In this document: one piece after another, positions 9,034 through 19,459 of the stretch
How positions within the stretch are numbered: position 1 is the stretch's first letter
Layout: each line of letters starts with the position of its first letter
NCBI GenBank assembly: GCA_016709665.1
Contig: JADJMI010000011.1
Location: 62,001 to 126,000 of the forward strand
DNA length: 64,000 bases
Reading direction: 5' to 3'
Origin: Betaproteobacteria bacterium
GTDB lineage: Bacteria > Pseudomonadota > Gammaproteobacteria > Burkholderiales > Usitatibacteraceae
Program-made: the position numbers and the translations under genes
Notes under the pieces: generated by a model
Database searches by the model: none
Seen by the model: only the letters and a program-made list of their open reading frames with translations
What the model was told of the DNA's origin: nothing

Positions 9034-10460
9034 CACGCGCCCCTTCCGTTGCCCACGAGGGATCCGAAGAGATCCTCGGCGTGCAGCACGCCCGGCGGCA
9101 GGGCGAAGCAGCGCTCGAAGCGGCTCGTGACGCCCGCGAAGTTGGTGTAGTGGCCGCTTCGCTCCGTCTGGATCGAGACGGGCAGGAAGACGTCGGCGTG
9201 GCCGTTCTCGGGGGCGAGGAAGGCGTTCAGGAACACGATCTTCGCGCTCGCCGGCACCGCGCGGAAGTCGAAGCCCTCGCCCCAGACGAGCACGAGGTCG
9301 GCGTCCTTCGGGACCTCGGTCCCGCATTCGCCCAGCACCGCGCGCACGCCGGCCGCGTTCGGGTTCTTGTCGGCGCGGATGAGCAGGTCGTCCTGGACCA
9401 CTTCGCCCGGCTGCGGCTCGTGGTCGCGCTTGGCGACGAGGGCGAGGCGGCCTCCGAGGGCAGCCTTGAAGGCGGCCAGCTCCTCGTTGGAGGCCCAGCT
9501 CGAGACCACGGCGACCGGCCGCTTCGCCTCGGCGATGAGCGCGCGGGCTTCCAGCACGGCGGCCTCGAGCGGCGCGGGGGCGCCCTTGAAGAGCGCGCCG
9601 GCGGCCCGGACGCGCCCGAGGAGCTTCGGCAGGTCGCGTGCCTTGTTGCACACCCACGGGCCGTTCACCGCCGGGTTCTCGATGGGCGTCACGCGGTCCA
9701 GCCCATCGTTGCGAGCGGCCTGCCGCGGCGAACGCAGCATCCATTCGTCCTTGCGATGCCAGAGGTTCACGCCGCAGCCGCGTTCGCAGCCCGGGCAGAC
9801 CGACGGCGTCGCCTTCAGGTACCAGACGCGCGCCTTGTGCAGGAAATCCTTCGCGAGGAGCGCGCCGACGGGGCAGAGGTCGATCACGTTGTCGGAGTAG
9901 GCGTCCTTCGCGAACGACCCGTCGGCCGACGGCCGGACGATGGAGTGATCGCCGCGGTCCAGCATCCCCAGGCCGTTCGACTTCGAGATCTCGCGCGTGA
10001 AGCGCACGCAGCGCGTGCACTGGATGCAGCGCTCGTTGTCGAGGACGATGCGATCCGACAGGTCGAAGTGCTTGGTGGCGTGCGTCTTCGCGTCGCGCGA
10101 GACGCTGGCCCCGCCGTTGTACTCGAAGTGGTAGTCCTGCAGCGTGCACTCGCCCGCCTTGTCGCAGATGCCGCAGTCGACCGGGTGGTTGAGCGTGATG
10201 AATTCCATCGTGGCCTTGCGGCGCGCCTTCACCTTGTCGCTCGCGGTGAAGACCACCATGCCGTCGGCCGCGGGCATGTTGCAGGCGATCTCGACCCACG
10301 CCGCCGTCCTTTTCCGCGACGCCCACCACGCAGATGCGGCAGTTGCCCGGCACCGAGAGGTTCGGGTGCCAGCAGAAGTACGGGATGAAGATGCCGTGAT
10401 CGCGCGCGGCCTGCATCACCGTCTGCCCGGCCTTCGCCTCGATCTCGCGGCCGTCGATGG

Positions 10461-10473
<13 letters not shown>
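9033..10473 (-). CDS. nuoG: NADH-quinone oxidoreductase subunit G, short form, with a one-base frameshift
   Basis: Iron-sulfur subunit of the peripheral arm. The N-terminus starts at ATG 10473 ('MPRLTIDGREIEAKAG'). After about residue 58 the reading frame must shift to reach the rest of the gene, whose frame runs to the stop at 9033; the region has one base too many, near 10295-10315. Across the two frames all cluster ligands are present: the [2Fe-2S] set ('YFCWHPN', 'NCRICVV', 'ACNMPAADG'), HxxxCxxCxxxxxC ('HPVDCGICDKAGEC'), 'CIQCTRC' plus 'DLCPVGAL', and the N7-type set 'CPGCERGC' plus 'WVCNKAR'. The joined product would be about 480 residues, whereas typical proteobacterial NuoG is 750-900, so most of the molybdopterin-like domain is absent. 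The frameshift is probably a sequence error; the short C-terminus is not explained by it. Confidence 0.85.
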
Positions 10474-11750
<1,277 letters not shown>

Positions 11751-11751
11751 T

Positions 11752-12234
11752 CTAGGAATTCCCTCCGCCGGCCGAGAGATCCGCGATGAGCGCGTCGAGC
11801 TTCTCGAGCGTCATGTTCTCGTGGTACGCGTCGTTCACCATCAGCACCGGCGCCGTGCCGCAGGAGCCCAGGCACTCGACGGTGGAAAGCGTGAACTTGC
11901 CGTCCGCGGTCGTCTCGCCGGGCTTCACGCCGAGCCGCTTGCAGGCGTGCTCGATCACGCCCTCGGCGCCGCGCATGGAACAGGCGATGTTCCGGCACAC
12001 CTGCAGGTGCGTCTTCCCGATGCCCTCGCGCCGGAGCATCGTGTAGTAGGAGAGGACCTCCTCCACCTGGATGCGGGGCACCGACAGGTATTCGCACAGC
12101 CCGACGATGTCCTCCTCGGCCACGTAGCCGCGGTCTGCCTGGATGCGGTGCAGGCACGGGAGCACGAGGGAGGAGTCGAACCCCTCGGGGAAGCGCTCCT
12201 TCATCCTTTCGAACTCGGGAATGAGGTGCCTCAC
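11752..12234 (-). CDS. nuoE: NADH-quinone oxidoreductase subunit E ([2Fe-2S])
   Basis: Thioredoxin-fold subunit carrying cluster N1a next to NuoF. It has 160 residues from GTG at 12234, overlapping the nuoD stop. Cluster ligands are C80 and C85 ('VCRNIAC') and C121 and C125 ('ECLGSC'), the family's CX4C...CX3C pattern. It ends in TAG, 1 nt before the nuoF start codon. Confidence 0.95.
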   Translation of the reverse strand: MRHLIPEFERMKERFPEGFDSSLVLPCLHRIQADRGYVAEEDIVGLCEYLSVPRIQVEEVLSYYTMLRREGIGKTHLQVCRNIACSMRGAEGVIEHACKRLGVKPGETTADGKFTLSTVECLGSCGTAPVLMVNDAYHENMTLEKLDALIADLSAGGGNS

Positions 12235-13457
12235 CGGTCGCACTCCCCGCCGATCATGTTGATCATGCCGAAGGTCGGCACGAGGTCCGCGAGCTGCCCG
12301 CCCTCGAGCATGCGGTGCGCCCCGCCCATGTGGACGAAGCTGGGCGCGCGGCAGTGCACCTTCCAGGGCGTGCCCCCGCCCGTCGAGACGAGGTAGAAGC
12401 CCAGTTCGCCGTTGGGGCCCTCGTGGGCCGAGTAGACCTCGCCGGCGGGAACGCGCGGGCCTTCCATCACGATCTTGAAGTGGTTGATGAGGCTTTCGAT
12501 CTCGTCGTACACCCGCGTCTTCTCCGGGAAGACGCAGCGCCGGTCGTCCACGTTGAGCGGGCCGGGCTCGAGCAGGTCGACGCACTGGCGGATCATGTGG
12601 ATCGACTCGTCGATCTCGCACATGCGCACGTAGTAGCGGTCGTAGTTGTCGCCCTTGATGCCCACGGGCACCTCGAAATCGAGTTCCGCGTAGGCGAGAT
12701 AGGGCGTGTCCTTGCGCAGGTCCACCGGCAGGCCCGTGGAGCGCAGGATCGGGCCGGTGTAGCCGTAGGAGAGCGCGTCGGACTGCGAGATCACGCCCAC
12801 GTCGCGCAGGCGGTCGATGAAGATGCGGTTGCGGTCGACCAGGCCGTGCACGCGGCCCAGGAAGTCGTCGGACTGGACGAGGATCTCCTCCAGCCGCTTG
12901 AGCCAGCCTTCCGGGAGGTCGCGCGCGAGCCCGCCGATGCGCCCGTACGAATGCGTGACGCGGGCGCCCGTCAGGTCCGCGATGTGCTCGTACATGTAGT
13001 CGCGGATCATCACCAGGTAGAGGAACGCCGTCATCGCGCCCAGCTCCATGAGCGAGGCGGCGATGCAGGTGATGTGGTCGCACAGGCGCGAGTATTCCGA
13101 GAGCAGCGTGCGCAGGACGACCGCGCGGCGCGTGATCTCGATGCCCATCAGCTTTTCCACGGCCTCGCAGTAGGCGAAGTCGTTGATGAGCGGCGAGCAG
13201 TAGTTCAGCCGGTCCACGTACGGGATGAGGTTGTGCCAGGTGTGGTCCTCGCACTCCTTCTCGAACCCGCGGTGCAGGTAGCCGCAGTGCACGTCCGCGC
13301 GCAGGATGCGCTCGCCGTCCAACTCCGCGAAGATCTGGATGGTGCCGTGGGTCGCCGGGTGCGACGGGCCGATGCTCACGATCACCGTGTCGTCGCGCGA
13401 GGCCTTGTCGAAGGCCGGGCGGACGGGGTTGCGGATGACCGGGCCGGGCGCGTTCAC
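12231..13457 (-). CDS. nuoD: NADH-quinone oxidoreductase subunit D (49-kDa)
   Basis: Core quinone-site subunit related to [NiFe]-hydrogenase large subunits. It has 408 residues from GTG at 13457, overlapping the nuoC stop. 'SIGPSHPATHG' near 28-38 holds the His of the quinone pocket, and the conserved Tyr lies in the 'DYMYEHIADL' region. The longer frame upstream is a nuoC shadow. Confidence 0.96.
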   Translation of the reverse strand: MNAPGPVIRNPVRPAFDKASRDDTVIVSIGPSHPATHGTIQIFAELDGERILRADVHCGYLHRGFEKECEDHTWHNLIPYVDRLNYCSPLINDFAYCEAVEKLMGIEITRRAVVLRTLLSEYSRLCDHITCIAASLMELGAMTAFLYLVMIRDYMYEHIADLTGARVTHSYGRIGGLARDLPEGWLKRLEEILVQSDDFLGRVHGLVDRNRIFIDRLRDVGVISQSDALSYGYTGPILRSTGLPVDLRKDTPYLAYAELDFEVPVGIKGDNYDRYYVRMCEIDESIHMIRQCVDLLEPGPLNVDDRRCVFPEKTRVYDEIESLINHFKIVMEGPRVPAGEVYSAHEGPNGELGFYLVSTGGGTPWKVHCRAPSFVHMGGAHRMLEGGQLADLVPTFGMINMIGGECDR

Positions 13458-13969
13458 GGCTTCGCCTCCTCGCGGTAGGGCACGAGCGGCTGTTCCTGGC
13501 GCTTCGGGTAGTCCTTGCGCAGCGGGTGGCCGACGAAGCCCTCGTAGAGGAGGATCGGGCGCAGGTCCGCGTTGCCCTCGAACCCGATGCCGTACATGTC
13601 GTGGCACTCGCGCTCCATGATGGCGGCCGAGCCGTAGAGCGCCGTGAGCGAGGGGACGACCGGGTCGGAGAGCGCTACGGCGGTCTTCACGCGCACGCGC
13701 ACGCGGTTGCGCGTCGCGTAGAAATGCCACACCACGTCGAAGCGCGGGTCGCGGTCCGGCCAGTCCACGGCGGTCACGTCGAGGAGGAGCTCGAAGCCGA
13801 ATTCGTCGCGGAGCGCCCTGGCGGCCGCGCCGATCTCCCCGGGCGCGAAGGCGAGGACGAGGATCGCGTGTTCCACCGGCGCCCCGGCCTGGCCGAAGCG
13901 CTCCTTCACGCGATCGAGGATGTCGGCGCCGTAGGTTGTCATTTTGGTAACGGCTCGTTCCTCGGCCAC
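13454..13969 (-). CDS. nuoC: NADH-quinone oxidoreductase subunit C (30-kDa)
   Basis: Peripheral-arm subunit that packs on NuoD. The C-terminal family signature 'ERECHDMYGIGFEGNADLRPIL' near 120-140 is present, and the normal 'HPLRKDYP' follows. As written it has 171 residues from GTG at 13969, 1 nt after the nuoB stop. An internal ATG at 13942 (162 residues) is a plausible alternative, since neither start has a strong ribosome site. Confidence 0.94.
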   Translation of the reverse strand: MAEERAVTKMTTYGADILDRVKERFGQAGAPVEHAILVLAFAPGEIGAAARALRDEFGFELLLDVTAVDWPDRDPRFDVVWHFYATRNRVRVRVKTAVALSDPVVPSLTALYGSAAIMERECHDMYGIGFEGNADLRPILLYEGFVGHPLRKDYPKRQEQPLVPYREEAKP

Positions 13970-13970
13970 G

Positions 13971-14492
13971 TCAGAACCGGTCGTTCACGATGAGGTGCTG
14001 CGAGCGGGCGATCTTGTCCTGCAGCTGCATGATCCCGTCGATCACGGTCTCCGGGCGCGGCGGGCAGCCGGGGATGTAGACATCCACCGGGACGATCCGG
14101 TCGATGCCCGGGACCGCCGCGTAGTTCTGGTAGAAGCCGCCGCTCGTGGCGCACACGCCGAAGGCCATGACCCACTTCGGCTCGCACATCTGCTCCCAGA
14201 CCTTGAGCAGGATCGGCGCCTGCTTGTGGGTGACGGTGCCCACGACCATGAGGAGGTCCGCCTGGCGCGGCGAGAAGCGCGGCAGCGCGGCCCCGAACCG
14301 GTCCGTGTCGTAGGGGCTGGAGCTCACGGCCATGAATTCCATGGCGCAGCACGCCGTGACGAACGGGTACGGGAAGATCGAGAACTTGCGCGCCCAGCCG
14401 ACCAGTTCGTCCTTCCGGGTGGTGAGGTACTCGAAGGCCGCGCTCTTGCCCCCGCCGCCCGCCACCTCGATGGGAATCACGCGTCCGTTCAT
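13971..14492 (-). CDS. nuoB: NADH-quinone oxidoreductase subunit B (cluster N2)
   Basis: Carries the terminal cluster N2 that reduces quinone. It has 173 residues from ATG 14492. Ligands are visible: the tandem cysteines C48-C49 ('TACCAMEFM'), C113 ('GVCATSG') and C143 ('IPGCPPRPE'). It overlaps the nuoA stop by 4 nt. Confidence 0.96.
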   Translation of the reverse strand: MNGRVIPIEVAGGGGKSAAFEYLTTRKDELVGWARKFSIFPYPFVTACCAMEFMAVSSSPYDTDRFGAALPRFSPRQADLLMVVGTVTHKQAPILLKVWEQMCEPKWVMAFGVCATSGGFYQNYAAVPGIDRIVPVDVYIPGCPPRPETVIDGIMQLQDKIARSQHLIVNDRF

Positions 14493-14860
14493 CGGGGCTC
14501 CGTCACGCCCTCGAGCAGCCGGGCCTTGTACACGTAGAGAAGGATGAGGACCAGGAGGGAGGCGAACACGCCGAACGTGAAGAGCATGAAGCCGGTCACG
14601 GGCTTGGCCGCCAGCGCCCAGATGAAGAGGAAGATGGTCTCGAGGTCGAACAGGATGAAGACGATGGCCACGGCGTAGTACTTGATGGGCACGGCCTTCA
14701 CGTTGTCGGTTTCCACCGGCGTCGCGCCGCACTCGAAGGGCTCGAGCTTCACCTCGGTGTCCGCCGGCTTCGGGCCGAGCAGCCCGTTGAGCAGCAAGGT
14801 GAGCGCCACGAATCCGAGGATCGCGGCCATGTAGAGGAGGAAGACTACGTAGGGGTTCAT
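14489..14860 (-). CDS. nuoA: NADH-quinone oxidoreductase subunit A
   Basis: First gene of the complex I operon: a 123-residue, three-helix membrane subunit. The conserved loop 'FECGATPVETDNVKAVPIKYY' near 43-63 and the acidic 'FILFDLETIFLF' are intact. The 229-bp gap upstream to the divergent AbrB-type gene must hold the operon promoter. A weak candidate on the minus strand is TTGCAT (15002..14997), 17 nt, TTAGGT (14979..14974), which I do not regard as secure. Confidence 0.95.
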   Translation of the reverse strand: MNPYVVFLLYMAAILGFVALTLLLNGLLGPKPADTEVKLEPFECGATPVETDNVKAVPIKYYAVAIVFILFDLETIFLFIWALAAKPVTGFMLFTFGVFASLLVLILLYVYKARLLEGVTEPR

Positions 14861-15089
14861 TTCGTCTTCGCGGCCTTTCCGGGGGAGCGGACCCGGGTAC
14901 TCGAAAGGCCTACTTGCTTCGTTTTGTCGGTGATCCCTTGTGAGGATCCCTCGTCGTGTCGGAGCCAGATTAGACCTAAGGCCCATGCAGTCTTTGATGC
15001 AAGTCAACGGCGCCGGGACCCCGGAAGTGTCAGGCGTCGTTGACGCGCGAGGTTCCGCAACGGGCCGATGACAGGCACCATGGCGATCC

Positions 15090-16130
15090 ATGAATCACCG
15101 CAAAGTCGCCGCCATCGCCGGCGGTCTCGCCGTCTGCACCGCGGGCGGCGCCCTCTGTTCGGCGCTGCACACGCCCCTTCCCTGGATGATCGGCCCGCTG
15201 GGCGCGATGGCCCTCGTCCAGTTCGGGGGCGCGAGCCTGGAGGCGCCGCCCCTGGGTCGCGAGGCCGGGCAGGCCACCATCGCCGTGGCGCTGGGCCTTT
15301 ACTTCACGCCGACCGTCGCGCGGGAAGTGCTCGCCCACGCACCCACGCTCGCCGTCGCCGCCCTCGGGGTGTTCGTCGTGGGCCTGCTCGCGAGCCTCCT
15401 GCTCGCGAAAGCGGCGCGTGTCGACGCCGCCACCGCGTTCTTCTCGAGCGCCATCGGCGGCGCGGCGGAGATGGTGAACCTGGGGGAAAGGAACGGCGCG
15501 CTCGTCGACCGCGTGGCGCTCGCGCATTCCATCCGCCTGCTGATCGTGGTGACGACCGTCCCCATCGGCATCACGCTGCTGGGGCAGACGGGCGCCGAGG
15601 ACTACCGGCCCGTGGCCGTGCCGTTCGACGCGGGCGGGCTCGCGATCCTCTTCGCGGCGGGCCTCGCCGCGGCCTTCGCCTGGCGCCGCACGAACCTGCC
15701 CAACGCCTTCATGATGGGTCCGCTCATCACCACCATCGCGATCACCGCCGCCGGCCACTCGCTCTCGTCGATGCCCTCCTGGATGAGCAACCTGGCCCAG
15801 CTGCTGCTCGCCTGCTCGCTGGGCTCGCGCTTCCAGCAGAGCTTCCTGCGCGAGGCGCCGCGTTTCGTCGCCGCGGTCGTCGCCACGATCGTCTTCATGC
15901 TCGCGACGCTCGCGCTCTTCGCGCACGGCCTCGCCTGGGCGACGGGGGGGCTCGCCGCCACGATCATGCTGGCCTGCTCGCCGGGGGGCATCGCGGAGAT
16001 GGCCATCACGGCCAAGGTGCTGCGGGTGGGCGTCGCCTTCGTGACGGCCGCGCACGTGATGCGCTTCGCGATCGTGGTGCTCGCGACCGAGCCCACGTTC
16101 AAGCTCATCCAGCGCTTCGCCCGCAAATGA
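15090..16130 (+). CDS. AbrB-family (AmoA-like) membrane protein
   Basis: A 346-residue polytopic protein with about 9-10 hydrophobic segments arranged as two repeats. The repeat signature appears twice: 'PLPWMIGPLGAMALVQF' with 'GLYFTPTVAREVL', and later 'PNAFMMGPLITTIAIT' with 'ACSLGSRFQQSFLREAPR'; 'SCIGGAAEM/SPGGIAEM'-type loops occur near 120 and 295. This matches the family called AbrB or 'ammonia monooxygenase' in databases (PF05145), a misnomer: it is neither the Bacillus regulator nor AMO. The function is unestablished, probably transport. It is divergent from nuoA. Confidence 0.85.
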   Translation: MNHRKVAAIAGGLAVCTAGGALCSALHTPLPWMIGPLGAMALVQFGGASLEAPPLGREAGQATIAVALGLYFTPTVAREVLAHAPTLAVAALGVFVVGLLASLLLAKAARVDAATAFFSSAIGGAAEMVNLGERNGALVDRVALAHSIRLLIVVTTVPIGITLLGQTGAEDYRPVAVPFDAGGLAILFAAGLAAAFAWRRTNLPNAFMMGPLITTIAITAAGHSLSSMPSWMSNLAQLLLACSLGSRFQQSFLREAPRFVAAVVATIVFMLATLALFAHGLAWATGGLAATIMLACSPGGIAEMAITAKVLRVGVAFVTAAHVMRFAIVVLATEPTFKLIQRFARK

Positions 16131-16133
16131 AAA

Positions 16134-16155
16134 GCCCCCGGTGCGGCGCGGGGGC
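16134..16155 (-). terminator. Rho-independent terminator of the two-component operon
   Basis: GCCCCCG and CGGGGGC pair around an 8-nt loop and are followed by TTTT on the minus strand. It lies about 60 nt past the sensor kinase stop. Confidence 0.65.
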
Positions 16156-16214
16156 GAAGCAGAAGCATCGCTTCTGCGAGAGGAGCGGCGGCCAGGGAAG
16201 GCCACCGCGACCGA

Positions 16215-17639
16215 CTATGGGCCGGGCCGCTGACGCCAGCCTGACACGCTGAAGCGGCAGCCGGCGCCGCCCTCGCCCGCATCCACCGCGAGCCTTGCGC
16301 CGTGGCGGTCCGCGACCGCCTTCACGATGGAAAGGCCCAGGCCGGCACCCGTGGCGCCCGAACCGGGCACGCGGTAGAAGCGCTCGAAGATGCGTTCGCG
16401 GTCCGCCTCGGCGATGCCCGGGCCCGTGTCCTCGACCTCGAGGACCGGTTCCTCGCCGCCACGCACGCGCACCGTCACCCGGCCGCCGCGCGGCGTGTAC
16501 TTGAGGGCGTTCTCCGCGAGGTTCGAGACGAGCTCGCGCACGAGCAGGGCATCGCCCGCGACGATCGCCGCCTCCCCCATCGCCTCGAACCCGAAGTCGA
16601 TCCCGCCCTCCACGGCGTGGGGGGCGAGATACTCGCAGGCCACGCGGGCCGCGTCGGCGAGATCGACGCGGGCGGAGTCCTTGCCCGCCACCGCGCTCTC
16701 GTCCGCGCGCGCGAGGGAGAGGAGCCGCTGCACGAGGTGGTGGGCACGGTCCGCCCCGGCCTCCAGCTGCCCGAGGCGCTCGCGCAGGTCCTTCCCGTCG
16801 CCGGCGCGCTTCGCGAGCTCCGCCTGCATCTTCAGGCCCGCGAGCGGCGTCTTCATCTGGTGGGCCGCGTCGGCGATGAACCGCCGCTGCGACTCGACGC
16901 TCGTCGCCACGCGCGCGAGCTGCCGGTTCACGGTGTCCACGAGCGGCAGCACCTCGTCCGGCGCGCGTCCCGCGGGCAGCGGCGAGAGGTCCGAGGGGGA
17001 CCGCGCGAGCACCGCCTCGCGAAGCGCCTCGAGGGGTTCCAGCCCGCGCCGCAATCCGTAGAGCACCAGCATCACGAGGATGGCGAGCAGCACCACGAGC
17101 ACCGCGGCGACCATGCGCGTGATCTCGCCCGCGTGCCTTTCGCGCCGGCCGAGCGTCTCCGTCACCTGCACCGCGAGCAGCTTCTCCCAGCCCGGCGGGC
17201 GCACGACGAGGAAGGCGACCCGCACGCGCACCCCGGCGATCTCGCCGTCCTTGAAATGCACCTCGGGGCTCTCGCGCAGCTCCGAGAGCTCGAGGGGCGG
17301 CACGTCGGCATCGCCGAAGAGCAGTTCCTCGCCGTCGAGGGTCACGTGGATGCGCAGCACGTCGGTGTCGTCGTCGGTCTGCAGGAAATCGCGCACCGAC
17401 GGCGGCACGATGGGCTGGAGGGTGAAGGGCGCGGGCGGCTCCGGGGGCACCAGGCGCTGCAGGGCCCGCACCGTCGCCGCGAGCTCGCGGTCGTAGGGCG
17501 AATCGGCGATGGTGCGCGCGGCGACGTAGGTGAACAGGATCGCGAGGGGCCAGATGATGATGAGCGGCACCAGCATCCAGTCGAGGAGCTGGACGTAGAG
17601 CGAGCGCGGGCCCGAGCCCGGCGCCTCGTCGAAGATCAT
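16215..17639 (-). CDS. Sensor histidine kinase, TctE-like
   Basis: Membrane sensor of a two-component system. It has 474 residues with TM1 near 19-43, a roughly 130-residue periplasmic domain, TM2 near 174-196, a HAMP-like linker, and the H-box 'IADAAHQMKTPLAGLKMQAE' with the phospho-acceptor at H260. The N-box ('NLAENALKYTPRGG'), G1 ('DTGPGIA') and G2 ('GAGLGLSIVK') are intact. The layout is that of the TctE/QseC group. Its ATG overlaps the regulator stop by 4 nt. Proximity to two TTT receptors suggests, but does not prove, a link to carboxylate uptake. Confidence 0.9.
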   Translation of the reverse strand: MIFDEAPGSGPRSLYVQLLDWMLVPLIIIWPLAILFTYVAARTIADSPYDRELAATVRALQRLVPPEPPAPFTLQPIVPPSVRDFLQTDDDTDVLRIHVTLDGEELLFGDADVPPLELSELRESPEVHFKDGEIAGVRVRVAFLVVRPPGWEKLLAVQVTETLGRRERHAGEITRMVAAVLVVLLAILVMLVLYGLRRGLEPLEALREAVLARSPSDLSPLPAGRAPDEVLPLVDTVNRQLARVATSVESQRRFIADAAHQMKTPLAGLKMQAELAKRAGDGKDLRERLGQLEAGADRAHHLVQRLLSLARADESAVAGKDSARVDLADAARVACEYLAPHAVEGGIDFGFEAMGEAAIVAGDALLVRELVSNLAENALKYTPRGGRVTVRVRGGEEPVLEVEDTGPGIAEADRERIFERFYRVPGSGATGAGLGLSIVKAVADRHGARLAVDAGEGGAGCRFSVSGWRQRPGP

Positions 17640-18313
17640 GCGTCGGGCGGCAGGGGCTCGAGGCAGTAGCCCAGGCCGCGCACGGTGGTGATGCGCACGC
17701 GCGCCGGCTCCAGCTTCTTCCTCAGGCGGTGGACGTAGACCTCCACCGCGTTCTCGCTCACCTCCTCGCCCCATTCGCACAGGTGGTCGACGATCTGCGC
17801 CTTGTTCACGAGGCGGCCCACGCGCGCGGCGAAGATCTCGAGCAGGCGCAGCTCGCGCGCGGTGAGGTCGATCCGCTCGCCGCCGGCGCTCGCCGCGCGG
17901 GCCTGCGGGTCGTAGACGAGGGCGCCGCACTGCACGAGGGGCTGGCCGCCGTTCGTGGCGCGGCGCACGAGGGCTCGCACGCGCGCCTCCAGCTCGACGA
18001 GCTCGAAGGGCTTGGTGAGGTAGTCGTCCGCGCCCAGGTCCAGGCCCTTCACGCGGTCCTCGAGGCCGTCCTGCGCCGTGAGGATGAGCACCGACACCCG
18101 CACCTGGCGCGCGCGCAGGCGCTTGAGCACCTCGAGGCCGGGCATCTTCGGCAGGCCCAGGTCGAGGATCAGCAGGTCGAAGGACTGGGCCGCGAGGGCG
18201 GCGTCGGCCGCCGCGCCGTCGCCGACGTGGTCGACGGCGTACCCGGAAGCGCGCAGGGCGTGCAGCAGCCCGTCGGCGAGGATGGAGTCGTCTTCGGCGA
18301 TGAGGATGCGCAT
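17636..18313 (-). CDS. OmpR-type response regulator, TctD-like
   Basis: A 225-residue transcriptional regulator. The receiver domain has acidic pocket D8/D9, phosphorylation site D51 ('LILDLGLP'), T79 and K101 ('LTKPF'). The C-terminal winged helix ends in 'AVEVYVHRLRKKLEPARVRITTVRGLGY', the OmpR recognition region. It is the first gene of the kinase operon and divergent from the LacI-family gene, with only about 75 bp between them, so the two promoters nearly touch. Confidence 0.93.
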   Translation of the reverse strand: MRILIAEDDSILADGLLHALRASGYAVDHVGDGAAADAALAAQSFDLLILDLGLPKMPGLEVLKRLRARQVRVSVLILTAQDGLEDRVKGLDLGADDYLTKPFELVELEARVRALVRRATNGGQPLVQCGALVYDPQARAASAGGERIDLTARELRLLEIFAARVGRLVNKAQIVDHLCEWGEEVSENAVEVYVHRLRKKLEPARVRITTVRGLGYCLEPLPPDA

Positions 18314-18386
18314 GGACGGGCGTTCGGGGCGTTCGCGGTGGGCCAGTGTAGCGACAAGGCGGTGGCGGCCGCATCCCCAATCCGTC

Positions 18387-18402
18387 ATGGTAGCGGTATC
18401 AT
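18387..18402. promoter_or_regulatory. LacI/GntR-type operator in front of the regulator gene
   Basis: ATGGTAGCGGTATCAT, one base different from the copy at 19474. It sits 8 bp before the regulator's ATG, consistent with autoregulation. The same 16-mer also reads as a possible upstream in-frame ATG (18387), which I take to be coincidental. Confidence 0.7.
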
Positions 18403-18410
18403 TCATCGCC

Positions 18411-19451
18411 ATGGCCCCCGCCCCCCGCCCCTCGACCCGTCCCAAGCGCGCGCGCCGCGGCTCCGGCGGGCTCACGCTCGGCGACGTCGCGCGGCTGGCC
18501 GGGGTTTCGCCCATCACCGTCTCGCGCGCGCTCAACGACCCGGATCGCGTCTCGCCCGGGACGCTCGCGCGCGTCCAGGAGGCGGTCGCGCGCACCGGCT
18601 ACGTGCCCAACCGCGTGGCCGGCGGGCTGGCCTCGAACCACAGCCGCCTCGTGGCCGTCATCATCCCCAGCCTCGCGAGCCCGATGTTCCTCGCGACGCT
18701 CCAGGCGCTCTCGGAAGCCCTCGCCGCCGAGGGCTACCAGGTGATGATCGGCGAGAGCGGCTACGACGGCACCCGCGAGGACGCGCTCCTCGACGCGATC
18801 ATCGGCCGGCGCCCGGACGGGATCGTGCTCACCGGGGTGATGCACTCCACCGAAGGGCGCCGGCGCCTCCTCGCCGCGGGCATCCCGGTCGTGGAAACCT
18901 GGGACCTCACGCCCACGCCCATCGACATGCTGGTGGGCTTCTCCCACGAGCAGGCCGGCGCGGGCGCCGCGCGCTACCTGCACCAGTGCGGCGTGCGGGA
19001 GCCGGCCATGATCTCGGCGGACGACCACCGCGCGGGCCTGCGCCGGAAGGGCTTCGCCGAGGCGGCCAAGGCGATGGGCCGGGGCAAGGTGCCGGTGCGT
19101 CTCGTCCACGCCCCCACCACCATCGGCGAAGGGCGCCGGGCGCTCGCCTCCCTGCTCGACCGGCACCCCGAAATCGACGCGGTCTACTGCAGCTCCGACG
19201 TGCTCGCCCTGGGCGCGCTCATCGAAGCCAAGGCGCGCGGCCTCGCCGTCCCGGGCCGCGTGCGCATCGTGGGCTTCGGCGACCTCGACTTCGCCGCGGA
19301 CACGGATCCGCCCCTCACCACCCTGCGCGTCGACGGCACCGCCATCGGCCGGCAGGCGGCACGCTTCCTCGTCGACCGCATCGCCGGCCGCCCGGAAGGC
19401 CCGCGCATCGTCGACCTGGGCGTCACGCTGGTCCCGCGCGCGAGCGCCTGA
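18411..19451 (+). CDS. LacI-family transcriptional regulator (gluconate-repressor-like)
   Basis: A 346-residue repressor type. After a basic 20-residue arm, the helix-turn-helix 'LTLGDVARLAGVSPITVSRAL' occupies about 21-41 and the hinge helix 'YVPNRVAGGLASNHS' about 64-78. The rest is a periplasmic-binding-protein-like effector domain ending 'RIVDLGVTLVPRASA'. The family usually senses sugars or sugar acids. Matching palindromes in front of this gene and of the downstream operon point to autoregulation and local control. If the -10-like TATCAT at 18397-18402 is used, the ATG would be leaderless or nearly so; no ribosome site is visible. Confidence 0.9.
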   Translation: MAPAPRPSTRPKRARRGSGGLTLGDVARLAGVSPITVSRALNDPDRVSPGTLARVQEAVARTGYVPNRVAGGLASNHSRLVAVIIPSLASPMFLATLQALSEALAAEGYQVMIGESGYDGTREDALLDAIIGRRPDGIVLTGVMHSTEGRRRLLAAGIPVVETWDLTPTPIDMLVGFSHEQAGAGAARYLHQCGVREPAMISADDHRAGLRRKGFAEAAKAMGRGKVPVRLVHAPTTIGEGRRALASLLDRHPEIDAVYCSSDVLALGALIEAKARGLAVPGRVRIVGFGDLDFAADTDPPLTTLRVDGTAIGRQAARFLVDRIAGRPEGPRIVDLGVTLVPRASA

Positions 19452-19459
19452 CAGGCCGT

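Noticed and set aside
14969..15007. nuo operon promoter
   Set aside because: TTGACT and TCTAAT exist on the minus strand but are 27 nt apart; the TTGCAT/TTAGGT pair is correctly spaced but weak, so I did not list it as a feature.
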